Assembly (NCBI GenBank): GCA_913060515.1
Contig: CAJXRZ010000027.1
Location: 1-64,000 of the forward strand
Length of the DNA stretch: 64,000 nt
Direction of reading: 5' to 3'
Origin: an uncultured Pseudomonadota bacterium
GTDB taxonomy: Bacteria; Myxococcota_A; UBA796; CAJQPC01
Shown here: positions 9,838 through 18,748 of the stretch, piece after piece
Numbering within the stretch: the first letter of the stretch is position 1
Layout of the letters: every line of letters starts with the position of its first letter
Notes under the pieces: generated by a model
The model's input: the letters and a program-made list of their open reading frames with translations, nothing else
What the model was told of the DNA's origin: nothing
Databases searched by the model: none
Position numbers and translations under genes: made by a program

Positions 9838-11868
9838 TTGGATAAGCGAGATAGACAACAAAGCATGCAAGCGGTGCGACATCTTCTGCCCCACCTGAGC
9901 TTTGGCGCAGCTGCGGTGGTCCTTGCCCTGCTCTTGCATGTGCCATTGCTCGCGGCCCCTGGGCACATTCCTGGCGAAGCAGGATCCGATGCGCTGCGCG
10001 GCCTCTGGTCCCTCTGGGTCTTGGGCCAGAGCTGGGTCACGTGGCCCTTGGGCACAAGCGCGGCGAACTTTCCCAACGGGGCGGATCTCTTTCCCTTCCC
10101 GGCCGCGACCCTGAGCGCAGCGGCCCCCCTGGAGCGCCTTTTGGGCGCAGTGCCAGCCCTCAGAGTGGTGGTGATCTCCCACACGGCCCTGGCCGTGCTG
10201 GCCACCGGTTTCTTGGTGCGCACCCTGCGCGGAAGCTGGGGCCTGGCCCTGGTGGCCGGAACACTGGTCGCCACCCAATCCTTGATGGGAGGCGCTCTGC
10301 GAGACGGCACCCTGGAGGTACTGGCTGTCGGCTGGGTGCCGCTCTGCCTCGCCGCTGCTTGGCGGGCCGCCCAAGGCCAACGCCTCTGGGGTCTGCTCGC
10401 TGGCGCAGCCTTTGTGACCTGCTGCTTGGAGTCCGCCTACTACGCCAGCTTCTCGGCCCTGGGCATCCTGTTGATCCTCAGTACTCTGCGTACCCGCCTG
10501 GGCATGCGTCAAATGCTGCTCGCGGCCGCCACGGTCCTGGTGGGCTTGGGCGCGCTGGCCGCCTTCCTCTGGCCCGTCCTGAGCACTATGGACGCCCGCT
10601 TGGGCCAGTCGGGAGATGACGCAGGACTCCAAGCCGCCAACGCCGCAGACTGGGCTGAGCTGCTTCAACTGGCCCTCTCACCCGGTGCGCGAGGGTGGCG
10701 CGTGGCCGATCTGTGGGCCCCACCGTGGCCCCATTGGGTGCTGCTCATCGCCGGGGTGCTCCTGGCTCTGCGCCGCCACCCTTGGCTCAGCGTCTTGGCC
10801 CTGCTGTCCCTGGGCCTGGCCCTCTACCTTCCCTGGCTGAGCTGGTGGTTCGAGGGTCCCCTGGGCGCCGTCGTTCGCTTCCCCCGGCGCTATCTGGCTC
10901 TGGTCGTGGTCGCTGCTGCGGCGGGATTGGCTGGCGCTGGCCCGCTGCTCTCCCGCTTGAGCATCCACCAGCGCTTCCCCGCCATCGAGGCCACCCTGGG
11001 CCTGATCCTCTCGATCTGGCTGGGCTACTGGGGCGCAGCGGCGGGTGGCCAGCTGAGCGCCTACCCGCTGCTGGACCTCTCCCCCTCCCCCATCACGGAA
11101 CGCTTGGCCCAAGACCCCGAGCGGGCCGCTGTGCTGATGCTGCCCACCGAGCTGCCCTCGGCTGGGCCACAGGGCAACACCCGAGGTGAACAGGACAGCG
11201 TGATCTTCGGCAACCTGAGCGCTGACTTGGCCGGAGCCGAGCGCCTGGCCCTCCCCGTCTTGGGGGACAAGATCAGCTCCAAGGCCCCGAGCCTGCTCAC
11301 CTTGGCGCCCCGGAGCGGCCCGAGCCTTCACTTGGCCAAGAACCTCTCCGACCTGTGCTTCACCCACTTCGGCATGTCCATCCCCGGCGGCGCGATGGCC
11401 CCGCCACAGGCCTACACCGAGGAGCTGGCGTGGCTTGAGAGCCAAGGTCTCAAGTACATCTTGGTGGACACGAGCGTCTACGAGGCCCAGGCCCTCAGCC
11501 ACCTGGACAGCGTGCTCAGCCCCGTGGCGGAGGGCCAAGAAGACTTCGGCGTGCTGCGCCTCTACGTGCTCTACAGCGAGCGTCCCGGACCTGCGCCGGC
11601 GCCCAGCGCCCAGCAGACCGGCTCAGGCCTTCGCTTCCAGGGCCAGGTGCTCGGCGGAGAGCACCTGCACACCGACGTGCACGTCTTGGTCACCCACTCC
11701 GGCCAGACCCAGCGCTGCCCCATCACGCCGGAGACCGGGGCATTCGACTGCGGCACTCTGGACCAAGTCGACCAAGTGCAGCTCTTCGCTCAGGGACGCG
11801 AGGTCCCCATTGAGAGAGAGGGGGGCTACAACAGCGCGCGCCTGGTGGTGTTAGGGGCACGCCCATGA
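9838..11868 (+). CDS. Large multi-pass membrane protein, glycosyltransferase-like
   Basis: This 676-residue protein has about ten to twelve hydrophobic helices within residues 15-415 and a soluble extracytoplasmic C-terminal domain of about 260 residues. The first loop carries HIPGEAGSDALRGLWSLW and NFPNGADLFPFP, resembling the acidic first loop of GT-C membrane glycosyltransferases, but no family signature is decisive. The start is uncertain: TTG at 9838 has a GGGGG-rich ribosome site, and ATG at 9865 is the alternative. It diverges from the pseudokinase gene with only 33 bases between the starts and overlaps the YihY-like gene by ATGA, so the two are probably co-translated. Confidence 0.65.
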   Translation: MDKRDRQQSMQAVRHLLPHLSFGAAAVVLALLLHVPLLAAPGHIPGEAGSDALRGLWSLWVLGQSWVTWPLGTSAANFPNGADLFPFPAATLSAAAPLERLLGAVPALRVVVISHTALAVLATGFLVRTLRGSWGLALVAGTLVATQSLMGGALRDGTLEVLAVGWVPLCLAAAWRAAQGQRLWGLLAGAAFVTCCLESAYYASFSALGILLILSTLRTRLGMRQMLLAAATVLVGLGALAAFLWPVLSTMDARLGQSGDDAGLQAANAADWAELLQLALSPGARGWRVADLWAPPWPHWVLLIAGVLLALRRHPWLSVLALLSLGLALYLPWLSWWFEGPLGAVVRFPRRYLALVVVAAAAGLAGAGPLLSRLSIHQRFPAIEATLGLILSIWLGYWGAAAGGQLSAYPLLDLSPSPITERLAQDPERAAVLMLPTELPSAGPQGNTRGEQDSVIFGNLSADLAGAERLALPVLGDKISSKAPSLLTLAPRSGPSLHLAKNLSDLCFTHFGMSIPGGAMAPPQAYTEELAWLESQGLKYILVDTSVYEAQALSHLDSVLSPVAEGQEDFGVLRLYVLYSERPGPAPAPSAQQTGSGLRFQGQVLGGEHLHTDVHVLVTHSGQTQRCPITPETGAFDCGTLDQVDQVQLFAQGREVPIEREGGYNSARLVVLGARP

Positions 11869-12779
11869 TGGCCGCCCTGCGGGAGACATTCCACTACCTG
11901 CGTACTCTGAACGCATCGATAGCCGAGCACGAGATCATCGATCGCAGTGCCCAGGTGGCGTACTTTCTGCTGCTCTCCGTCTTTCCCTTCTTGGTCGCGC
12001 TCCTGGGCCTGCTCGCCCAGTTTGAGCTGCAAGAAGAGGTGGCGCTGCTGGAGGAATTGGTCCGAGATGGCCTGCCCGGCGTCATGGCCGACATGCTGGT
12101 CACCGAGATCGAGAACATCGCTTTTGCCGAGACCAGCGGCCGCATCATCGTGGGCTTTGCCATTGGCCTCTACGTCACACACCGTGCCAGCCACGCGCTG
12201 ATTCTGGGCGTGAACAAGGCCTGGAACACCCGAGAGGACCGGAACTTCTTGATGGTCCGAGGAATCGCGGTGGCCATGGCCATCGGCGCGATGCTCTCGG
12301 TGATTCTGCTCCTGGTCGGCCTCGTCTTTGGCGACTGGCTGCTTGGGGTGATGCACCAGCGGGAGTGGATGAGCGAGGTCATGGTCGGCTGGATCAGAAT
12401 CCTGCGTTGGCCTCTGATCCTCTTCCTTGGCCACCTGGCCATCAACATCACCTTCCGCCTGGGTGCCAATACGCCCCTGCGCTGGCGATGGAGCACCTGG
12501 GGCAGCCTCTTCGCCACCGTCTCCTGGGTCATCATCATCGAAGGCTTCCAGCTCTACGTGACGCGGATCACGGACCTGGGTGCGGCCTATGGCTCTCTGG
12601 GCGCCGCCGCTGGACTGCTCATCCTCTTCTACTCCCTGGTCTCCGCCGTGTTCGTGGGGGCCGAGATCGACGCCCTGAACTACACCCGGCGGGACCTGCG
12701 GCACGCCCGGCGAATGGCCCGGAGGCGCGCCCGCGGACTGGGCTTGGACGACGAGGCGCCGGACGTTCAGAGCCCCTGA
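11865..12779 (+). CDS. YihY/BrkB family inner-membrane protein
   Basis: This 304-residue protein has the typical YihY (BrkB) architecture. An N-terminal amphipathic part with ITDRSAQVAYFLLLSVFPFLVALLG-like sequence (here residues 22-45) is followed by five more helices and the conserved late block YGSLGAAAGLLILFYSLVSAVFVGAEIDALN, rich in Gly and ending near residue 270. The C-terminal tail is strongly basic. The family was once annotated as ribonuclease BN, which is no longer accepted; its function is unsettled (transport and serum resistance have been proposed). It is coupled to the preceding membrane gene by a 4-base overlap. Confidence 0.85.
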   Translation: MMAALRETFHYLRTLNASIAEHEIIDRSAQVAYFLLLSVFPFLVALLGLLAQFELQEEVALLEELVRDGLPGVMADMLVTEIENIAFAETSGRIIVGFAIGLYVTHRASHALILGVNKAWNTREDRNFLMVRGIAVAMAIGAMLSVILLLVGLVFGDWLLGVMHQREWMSEVMVGWIRILRWPLILFLGHLAINITFRLGANTPLRWRWSTWGSLFATVSWVIIIEGFQLYVTRITDLGAAYGSLGAAAGLLILFYSLVSAVFVGAEIDALNYTRRDLRHARRMARRRARGLGLDDEAPDVQSP

Positions 12780-12787
12780 GAGGCCCC

Positions 12788-14593
12788 CTACACCCGGGGA
12801 GTCAGCTTGGGACGGGCAACACACCAGGCCACGACCGCCTGGCTGACCCGGTAATGCGGAGAGCCATCTCCAGAGGTGTCGACTCGGGTGTGCTGGCCCA
12901 CCTTGCGCAAGGCGTCCTCCAGGTCCCGGCTGCCCCCCTCGGCCAGCAGGTGCTGCTTGAGAAAGCCCAGCATCTCAACCTGCATCTCACCCCAGTTGAT
13001 GTTGCCGTTTCGGTAGGCCTCGTCCGTCAGGCGGCCAATGCAGCGGATCATCTCTCCTTGCATAGAAGGCGCCGGCCCGCTGGGTGGAACCAGCTCATCC
13101 CACAAGGCAGAGTGCAGCTTCTTCCAACTGTACTCTCCATCCACTGCGAGCAGAACCGCAGACTCACCGACCTCTTTGTAGGCGCCAGCGTCTGCGTCCC
13201 CTGGCACAGGAACACTTGCAAACAGTGCTTGAACCTGGGTCATGCCCATATCGATGGATGCAGCCATGGAGGTGCCCCCATGCCGAGAGAGGCGATGTGG
13301 GTTTGCGCCCAGCTCCAGCATGCGCTCCAACCAAGGCAGACGGGTCTCGCCGTAGATGCGCATGCAGGGCCAGAGCACTTGGTTTCCGTGGCTGTCTTGG
13401 TAGCTGCAGTCCGTGCCCGCTGCGAGCAGCAGCTCCACCACTGCATCGTGCCGGCTGTTCAAGGCCCAATCCAAGGCCAGTCCGCGAGCACCCGGGCAGT
13501 TGGGATCCGCGCCATGCGCCAACAGCAGCTCGGTCACCTCGACATGCCCATCAGAGGCCGCCGCCATCAGCGGGGTCTCTCCACGTCGAAGCACGTTGGG
13601 ATCCCCGCCCCCCTTCAGGTACTTGCCCAGACTGACCCAGTCGTTCACCCCGGCAAAGAAGACCGGCCCGTGGTCGGGAAGAGGACCCGCTCCACCGTCC
13701 ATGAGCACCTGAACCATTGCGCGGTCACCCCGCTCGAAGGCCTTTAGCAGCGGCGCGTGCATGCCCGAGGGCTGTACGGTGTTCGCCCCCAACTCCAGCA
13801 GCCGCGCGACCACGTCCCGGTGCCCGCCCAAGACGGCCTCGACCATGGGAAAGTTGCTGTAGTCCCCGGTCTGCTTGGGATCGACTCCGAGCTCCACCAA
13901 GGCATCGATGGCCTGGAGGCTTCCTCCTCGAGCCGCAAAAAACAGCGCGCTGCAGCCGAACTTGGTGCGCTCCATGGGATCGACTCCCAGAGCCAAGATA
14001 TCCTGGGCCAGCGCCCAAGAGCCAGACTCCAAGGCCGCCATCAGGGGTGTCACACCCACATCGTAGAAGCGCAGGCTCTTGCGGACCTTTGTGCCCGAGG
14101 CACCCGCGCTCTTGGCGTTGAGAAGAACCCGCGCCGCCTCCACGTGTCCGCCCAATGCAGCCAGGTGCAAAGGAGTGGCCCCTACCCCGTCCTTCGTGGC
14201 CCGAGCCTTGCGCGCCAACAGCGCTTGAATCACCCCGACATGCCCCATCGATGCGGCGGCGTGAAGAGGCGTGCTGCCCTTGTCCAAAGCCACCCCCAAG
14301 GGCAGCAAGTCGGTGGTGTCCGGCCTGGAAAACCAGCCCCCGTCTGGCCGATGGATGTGACCCGACTTGGGCAGGTTGTTTACCCAAGCCTTGGTCTTCG
14401 CCTTCAAGGATGTCTTTGGGTCCCCGGCCTCAATCAGCGCCAGCGAAAGCTCTTCATGCCCCCAGAGAATCGCCAAGTGAAGCGCCGTGAGCCCCTCCTC
14501 GTTGGCGAGTGCCGGGTCTATCCCCTGCTTGAGCGCCAACAGAGCACTCTCGGGCTCTTGACCCACCAGAACAAACCAGCTCACCAGCTCCAC
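12788..14593 (-). CDS. Ankyrin repeat protein
   Basis: This 601-residue protein is built mainly of ankyrin repeats. From residue 35 to about 450 there are roughly ten units of the form G-x-T-x-L-H-x-A-x2-x-G-H-x-x-x2-x-L-L-x-x-G-A. Examples are GLTALHLAILWGHEELSLALIEAG, GSTPLHAAASMGHVGVIQALLARKA and GETPLMAAASDGHVEVTELLLAHGA, each given only as its type. The last 130 residues are non-repetitive. It has no signal peptide. It starts with GTG at 14593, 13 bases inside the end of the HExxH gene, so translation is probably coupled. It likely acts as a protein-binding partner or immunity-like companion of that protein; this is inference from linkage only. Confidence 0.85.
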   Translation of the reverse strand: MELVSWFVLVGQEPESALLALKQGIDPALANEEGLTALHLAILWGHEELSLALIEAGDPKTSLKAKTKAWVNNLPKSGHIHRPDGGWFSRPDTTDLLPLGVALDKGSTPLHAAASMGHVGVIQALLARKARATKDGVGATPLHLAALGGHVEAARVLLNAKSAGASGTKVRKSLRFYDVGVTPLMAALESGSWALAQDILALGVDPMERTKFGCSALFFAARGGSLQAIDALVELGVDPKQTGDYSNFPMVEAVLGGHRDVVARLLELGANTVQPSGMHAPLLKAFERGDRAMVQVLMDGGAGPLPDHGPVFFAGVNDWVSLGKYLKGGGDPNVLRRGETPLMAAASDGHVEVTELLLAHGADPNCPGARGLALDWALNSRHDAVVELLLAAGTDCSYQDSHGNQVLWPCMRIYGETRLPWLERMLELGANPHRLSRHGGTSMAASIDMGMTQVQALFASVPVPGDADAGAYKEVGESAVLLAVDGEYSWKKLHSALWDELVPPSGPAPSMQGEMIRCIGRLTDEAYRNGNINWGEMQVEMLGFLKQHLLAEGGSRDLEDALRKVGQHTRVDTSGDGSPHYRVSQAVVAWCVARPKLTPRV

Positions 14594-15873
14594 ACACGCT
14601 CCCTTCTGGCCAACAGGCCGGCCATCATCAGTGCCCCCAAGACGCCGCCAGGGGCCCCAGTCTTACAGCCGCCGCATCCACCCCGGCTCTCACTGCGCAC
14701 GGAGACCAGCCCCTCTGCCGGCTCTTGCCAGCCACTGCTCAGAACCAGCAGCGTCTCCGGGTGCAAGGCGGCATCGAAGCTCTGGTCGACGGGCGCCCAA
14801 CCCAGGTCTTGCTCGCCATCTGGGGAGGAGAGCTGCACCCGCAGTTGCCCACCTTCAGGCTCACGCACCCGAAGCCGCAAGGTCTCACTCTCCAGGCTCA
14901 GGTAGCGCACCCCCATGCTCTCCGGACCCTCCAGCTCCTGCCAAGCGCCGCCCCCAAGCTCAGTGACCCGCTCGTCCCAGTCTGGCCAACGCTCGGCAGC
15001 CTCCTCGTGAACCTGGGCGTAGCGGGCCCCTTCAGCAAAATCCCAAGACGCCCCAGCCAGGGCAAAGGCATGCCAGGCAGCCTCCAGATCCAAGCGGGCA
15101 TCCAAAGCCACACGTGGCTGCTCAGAGTCCTGGCCCCACAGAGCCGGTATCAGTGCTTCTCCCTCTTGATTACTCAGGTACCGCACCCACACAAAGGCCC
15201 CGTACTGCCGGTACTCCTCCAGGCTGCCCGAGCTTGGAAATGCAAAGGCATCCACCGCGTCCCCAGGACGCAAAGACCAGCCATAGAGCCACCGGGCCGT
15301 GTCCGGATTCTCCGGGTAGACCTGGGCCTCTGACCACACTGCGGTGGCCTCGAAGAGCCAAGCGCCGGGACTGCTCTCGCTGTACTCAAAAGGCGCCGCG
15401 CTGTTGTCCTGCAGAGTGTGGAAGAACTCGTGGGCCAACACCACTTGGCCTCGCTCCCAGTCGGCCACCGCCTCTGGGCTGAGCACCACCATCGGGTAGC
15501 CCTCTCCATCCACCGTGGCGTAGGCCTCCCCCAGAGCCCGCGGGGCATTTGAGCCGGAGTCTCCGAGGTAAATGTTCAGCTTGAAGGCCTCACTTCCGTA
15601 AGGCGCCGGCATGCCCAGCTCGACCACCAAGCTCTGCCAGCTCTCCTCGCCCGAGGCCAACATGACCTCGGCTGCGCTTGGCTCCAGTGGCCCATCCCAG
15701 CGCAGGATCAGGTGCTCGGACTCCGCCGAGTTCTCCGTGCCGAAGCTGTCCCGCTCCCCCTCTACAAAGGACTTGGGCGCACTCTGGAGCAAGCCGAGCT
15801 CCTGGAGGCAGTCCAGTTCAGCCAAAGCCACGTAGGCGCTGGCGCAGTCAGGGGGGGGTGGCAGACAGGGCAC
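14581..15873 (-). CDS. Putative gluzincin metallopeptidase with MYXO-CTERM-like tail
   Basis: This 430-residue protein contains the zinc motif H148-E-F-F-H152 (in VVLAHEFFHTLQDNSA), followed by FEATAVW with E175, a sensible third ligand for a gluzincin. It ends with a Cys/Gly cluster (GGCGGCKTG), a hydrophobic stretch and RRER, resembling the MYXO-CTERM surface-sorting tail. That tail implies export, yet no signal peptide is visible: GTG 15873 is the first start after an in-frame TAG four codons upstream. The N-terminus (PCLPPPPDCASAYVALAELDC) looks like the start of a mature secreted domain. It sits ten bases after the mlaF-like gene and overlaps the ankyrin gene. Confidence 0.7.
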   Translation of the reverse strand: MPCLPPPPDCASAYVALAELDCLQELGLLQSAPKSFVEGERDSFGTENSAESEHLILRWDGPLEPSAAEVMLASGEESWQSLVVELGMPAPYGSEAFKLNIYLGDSGSNAPRALGEAYATVDGEGYPMVVLSPEAVADWERGQVVLAHEFFHTLQDNSAAPFEYSESSPGAWLFEATAVWSEAQVYPENPDTARWLYGWSLRPGDAVDAFAFPSSGSLEEYRQYGAFVWVRYLSNQEGEALIPALWGQDSEQPRVALDARLDLEAAWHAFALAGASWDFAEGARYAQVHEEAAERWPDWDERVTELGGGAWQELEGPESMGVRYLSLESETLRLRVREPEGGQLRVQLSSPDGEQDLGWAPVDQSFDAALHPETLLVLSSGWQEPAEGLVSVRSESRGGCGGCKTGAPGGVLGALMMAGLLARRERVWSW

Positions 15874-15882
15874 GCTCCCAGC

Positions 15883-16695
15883 CTACACATTGACCCCTTC
15901 TTCCGCCAATCCCTCAATCTCGTCGTCGCCCAACACCCCACGACCGCCTTGTAGGAACTCTTGTAGGGCCGGAAATTCGACTTCTTTGGCCTCTTCGATG
16001 GTGCCAACAAAGCCCATCTTTAGGTCGTACAAGAAGGCCAGCCGGTCGGTCACGGTGAAGCAGGAGTCCATGTCATGGGTGACCACAACCGAGGTGACAC
16101 CGAGCTGCTCCTGCAAGCGCAGAATGAGCCCGTTGATGCGTCGCACGTTCAAGGGATCCAGCCCGGTCGTGGGCTCGTCGTAGAGGATGACCTCGGGCTT
16201 GACGGCGATGGAGCGGGCCAGGCCTACGCGCTTCTTCATGCCACCGGAGAGCTCGCTGGGTCGGAGCGCTTCGATGCCGGGCATGCCCACCATCTCCAGG
16301 ACCTCCGCCACCCGGTCGTTCTGCTCCGCAACCGTGCCCCAGTTGTGCTCCACCAAGGGGTACTTGATGTTCTCGGCGACGCTCATGGAGTCAAAGAGCG
16401 CAGCACCCTGAAAGAGCATCGCGACACGCCTGCGCATGTTCAGCAGGTCCTGACCCTTCATGGTCGTGACCTCTTCTCCGAAGGCCTTGATGCTGCCGCC
16501 ATCGCAGGAAAGCAGGCCAATGAGCATCTTGAGCGCGACCGACTTGCCCATGCCCGAGCCGCCGATGATGGTGAGCACCTCGCCGCGGTAGATGTCCAGA
16601 TCCAGGTTCTTGTAGATGACCTTGGGACCGAAGGACTTCTCCACACCTCGGAAGGTGATGATGGGCTCTTCTTGGGCTTGGACTGGGGTGCTCAT
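15883..16695 (-). CDS. mlaF: MlaF-like ABC transporter ATPase
   Basis: This 270-residue ATPase energises an MlaE-type permease that moves phospholipids between membranes. Visible motifs are Walker A GGSGMGKS (K51), the Q-loop FQGAALFDSMSVAENI, the signature LSGGMKKRVGLARSI, Walker B VILYDEPTTGLDP and the switch His in VVTHDMD. The Q-loop and ELSGGM-K/R-R pattern are those of Mla/Mkl rather than NatA-type ATPases. The start ATG at 16695 overlaps the permease stop (ATGA). A longer open frame upstream overlaps the permease in another frame and is not real. The family normally works with an MCE protein (MlaD), which is not present here. Confidence 0.9.
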   Translation of the reverse strand: MSTPVQAQEEPIITFRGVEKSFGPKVIYKNLDLDIYRGEVLTIIGGSGMGKSVALKMLIGLLSCDGGSIKAFGEEVTTMKGQDLLNMRRRVAMLFQGAALFDSMSVAENIKYPLVEHNWGTVAEQNDRVAEVLEMVGMPGIEALRPSELSGGMKKRVGLARSIAVKPEVILYDEPTTGLDPLNVRRINGLILRLQEQLGVTSVVVTHDMDSCFTVTDRLAFLYDLKMGFVGTIEEAKEVEFPALQEFLQGGRGVLGDDEIEGLAEEGVNV

Positions 16696-17456
16696 GTGTG
16701 ACGTGCCAGTGCGAAGAAGAGCTGGGTCAGGAAGAAGTTGCTGACCAGGACGGTGATGCTGATGGCCACAACGGTGGTCGTGGTCGAGCGGCCCACGCCC
16801 TCGGTGCCGCCGCGGGTGTTCAACCCCACGTAGCAGCCGATGATGGCGATGAAGTAGCCAAAGAAGACGCTCTTGCCCAAGCCATGCAGGATGTCGCCCA
16901 CCGAGAGGGTGTCGATCACCTGGTCCACGAAGAAGCGCCAGGTCACCCCGACCTCGTCCATGGTGATGAGCATGCCGCCAAAGCAGCCCACAACATCGGC
17001 CAGAATGGTCAGCAGGGGCAGAGAGATGATGCAGGCCAAGACCCGGGGCACCACCAACTTGCGGACCGGATCCGCTCCAAGCGCCGCGATGGCGTCGACC
17101 TGCTCGGTCACGTTCATCGAGCCGATGGTGGCGGTGTAGCCAGCGCCTACGCGACCGCCGACCAGGACCGCAGTCAGGGTTGGACCGAGCTCCTTGACGA
17201 TGCCCAGAGAGACGAGCTTTCCGGTGTACAGGGAGGCCCCGTAGGGCTCCAATCCGATGGCGAACTGCATCGCCATGACTGCGCCGGTGAACAGCGCGGT
17301 GAGTACCGCGATGGACCAAGAGCCGATGCCCGAGCTGTCGATCTGGTGGATGAGCAGCCTGGACTCAAAGGGACTGCGGAAGACCTCCCTGAAGGTGCGT
17401 CCTGTCAGGCGTGCCACGCCGCCGATGTGCCCCAAGAGGAGCAGGGCTTGATTCAC
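16692..17456 (-). CDS. mlaE: MlaE-like ABC transporter permease
   Basis: This 254-residue permease has the MlaE family pattern: an amphipathic N-terminus (RTFREVFRSPFE), five to six helices, the block VKELGPTLTAVLVGGRVGAG, then GSMNVTEQVDAIAALGADPVRKLVVPRVLA, and a C-terminal GVGRSTTTTVVAISITVLVSNFFLT segment. The family carries glycerophospholipids or related lipids together with MlaF. The start is GTG at 17456, overlapping the preceding lipoprotein stop by four bases, and its own stop overlaps the mlaF start. Close coupling on both sides makes the small lipoprotein upstream a likely part of the same transporter. Confidence 0.9.
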   Translation of the reverse strand: MNQALLLLGHIGGVARLTGRTFREVFRSPFESRLLIHQIDSSGIGSWSIAVLTALFTGAVMAMQFAIGLEPYGASLYTGKLVSLGIVKELGPTLTAVLVGGRVGAGYTATIGSMNVTEQVDAIAALGADPVRKLVVPRVLACIISLPLLTILADVVGCFGGMLITMDEVGVTWRFFVDQVIDTLSVGDILHGLGKSVFFGYFIAIIGCYVGLNTRGGTEGVGRSTTTTVVAISITVLVSNFFLTQLFFALARHT

Positions 17457-17959
17457 AGTGTGGTCCGGAAGCCGTCAACGGCGCTCACGTAGTCCACCCA
17501 GGCGGCCTCGAAGTGCTTGCCCCGCGGCGCGATCAGCACCACGTCGTAGGTGCAGAAGTGCTTCTTGAGCACCGTGGTTCCAAGCTCGATGGGCACCCCA
17601 TCCAGGCGCCCCAAGTGACGGGTGCGCAGCGCTTCTCTGTCCGCGAGGGTCAGACTCTCGCTCAGGATGGCCTCGCCCTCGCGCAGACCGGCGAGCTGCT
17701 TGTCGACCAGGTCCTCCAGCTTGGAGTCCTCGTAGCGGGGACCGCAGTTGGAGTCGGCGAAGATCGATGCGCCGATGCTGGGCTTGGTCCACGCATAGTC
17801 CGCACCACCGGCGTCCTTGACACGCTCCCAGCCTGGCAGCTCACCGAGCTCGTAGCTGCCCTCGGCGTCGCGCGCTTCACGCTCCGCCTTGGAGGCACAG
17901 CCAACCAGCATTGAGCCCGCGAGAATGGCTGGGAGCATGAAAGTGCTGAGGTGTCTCAC
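17453..17959 (-). CDS. Small lipoprotein in the Mla-like operon
   Basis: This 168-residue lipoprotein has lipobox LVGC with the acylated Cys at 21. I do not recognise the family; the mature part (YELGELPGWERVKDAGGADYAWTKPSIGASIFADSNCG, of which only fragments are diagnostic) is compact and has two further Cys. Its position, fused by four-base overlaps between an ABC ATPase gene and the mlaE gene, suggests an accessory or substrate-handling role in lipid transport, possibly in place of MlaD or MlaC. That is inference from position. The start is GTG at 17959. Confidence 0.7.
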   Translation of the reverse strand: MRHLSTFMLPAILAGSMLVGCASKAEREARDAEGSYELGELPGWERVKDAGGADYAWTKPSIGASIFADSNCGPRYEDSKLEDLVDKQLAGLREGEAILSESLTLADREALRTRHLGRLDGVPIELGTTVLKKHFCTYDVVLIAPRGKHFEAAWVDYVSAVDGFRTTL

Positions 17960-18708
17960 GCCGGTTCCTTTGCGCTGTCTTGGTCCTCGAGAATCGCCAG
18001 GAAGACCTCTTCCAAATCCTGGGCTCCGCCCTGGTTCTGGTCACGTATCTCCTCGTAGCTGCCTTGGGCCACGATGCGCCCCTTGTGGATGATCGCAAGG
18101 CGGTCGCAGACCTCCTGTGCCACGTCCAGGGAATGGGTGGAGAGAAAGACGGTTCGCCCCATGGCCGCCCAGTCTCGAAAGACCTGCTTGATCTGTCGAG
18201 ACCCCCGCGGATCCAGGCCGACCATCGGCTCATCCACGATCAACAGCTCCGGCTCGTGCAGCATCGCGCAGCACAGAGAGAGGCGCTGCTTCATGCCATG
18301 GGAGAAGCCCTCCACCAGCTCGTTGGCGAACTCCCCCAGACCGTACTCCTCCAGAAGACGCCCGCCGCTGCCTTCGATGGCGGCCTCGTCCATGCCGTAG
18401 AGCCCACCGATGAAGCGCAGCATCTCCCGCGCCGTCAGCTTCTCGTAGAGGTATGGACGATCTGGGATGTAGCCAATTTTGGCCTTTGCACCGACAGGAT
18501 CGGCGACCATGTCCACCCCGTCGATCCAGAGCTCGCCCGAGGTCGGAGGCAGGATGCCGGAGAGAATGCGGATCGTCGTGGTCTTGCCTGCGCCGTTGGG
18601 GCCCAGAAAGCCGAAGACCTCGCCGCGGCGCACCTCAAGGTCCAGAGGATGCAGCGCCTGAAAGCCGCGGTAGCGCTTCTCGATGGCTTGGGTTCGAATC
18701 ATGTCCAC
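17956..18708 (-). CDS. ABC transporter ATP-binding protein (ABC-2/NatA type)
   Basis: This 250-residue ATPase has Walker A GPNGAGKTTT, the signature region FSHGMKQRLSLC, Walker B LLIVDEPMVGLDP and switch LSTHSLD. GFLGPNGAGKTTTIRILSG and a YSHGMKQRL-like signature place it with ATPases of ABC-2 exporters. Such ATPases normally need an ABC-2 permease gene beside them; none is visible here, so its partner is unknown. The start may be GTG 18708 or ATG 18702; both lack a strong ribosome site. It overlaps the small lipoprotein gene (GTGA) and follows the transglutaminase-like gene by 40 bases. Confidence 0.88.
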   Translation of the reverse strand: MDMIRTQAIEKRYRGFQALHPLDLEVRRGEVFGFLGPNGAGKTTTIRILSGILPPTSGELWIDGVDMVADPVGAKAKIGYIPDRPYLYEKLTAREMLRFIGGLYGMDEAAIEGSGGRLLEEYGLGEFANELVEGFSHGMKQRLSLCCAMLHEPELLIVDEPMVGLDPRGSRQIKQVFRDWAAMGRTVFLSTHSLDVAQEVCDRLAIIHKGRIVAQGSYEEIRDQNQGGAQDLEEVFLAILEDQDSAKEPA

Positions 18709-18748
18709 AGGATAGCCCGCGCTGCCCAGGGAGGGGCCCTGCGCGGAT

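Noticed and set aside
9805-10668. N-terminal extension of the pseudokinase by 288 residues
   Set aside because: It overlaps the divergent membrane gene, lacks any domain, and the zinc ribbon marks the natural N-terminus.
16696-17319. N-terminal extension of the mlaF-like ATPase
   Set aside because: It lies out of frame over mlaE and reads as His/Arg/Gly-rich shadow sequence; ATG 16695 overlaps the mlaE stop as expected.
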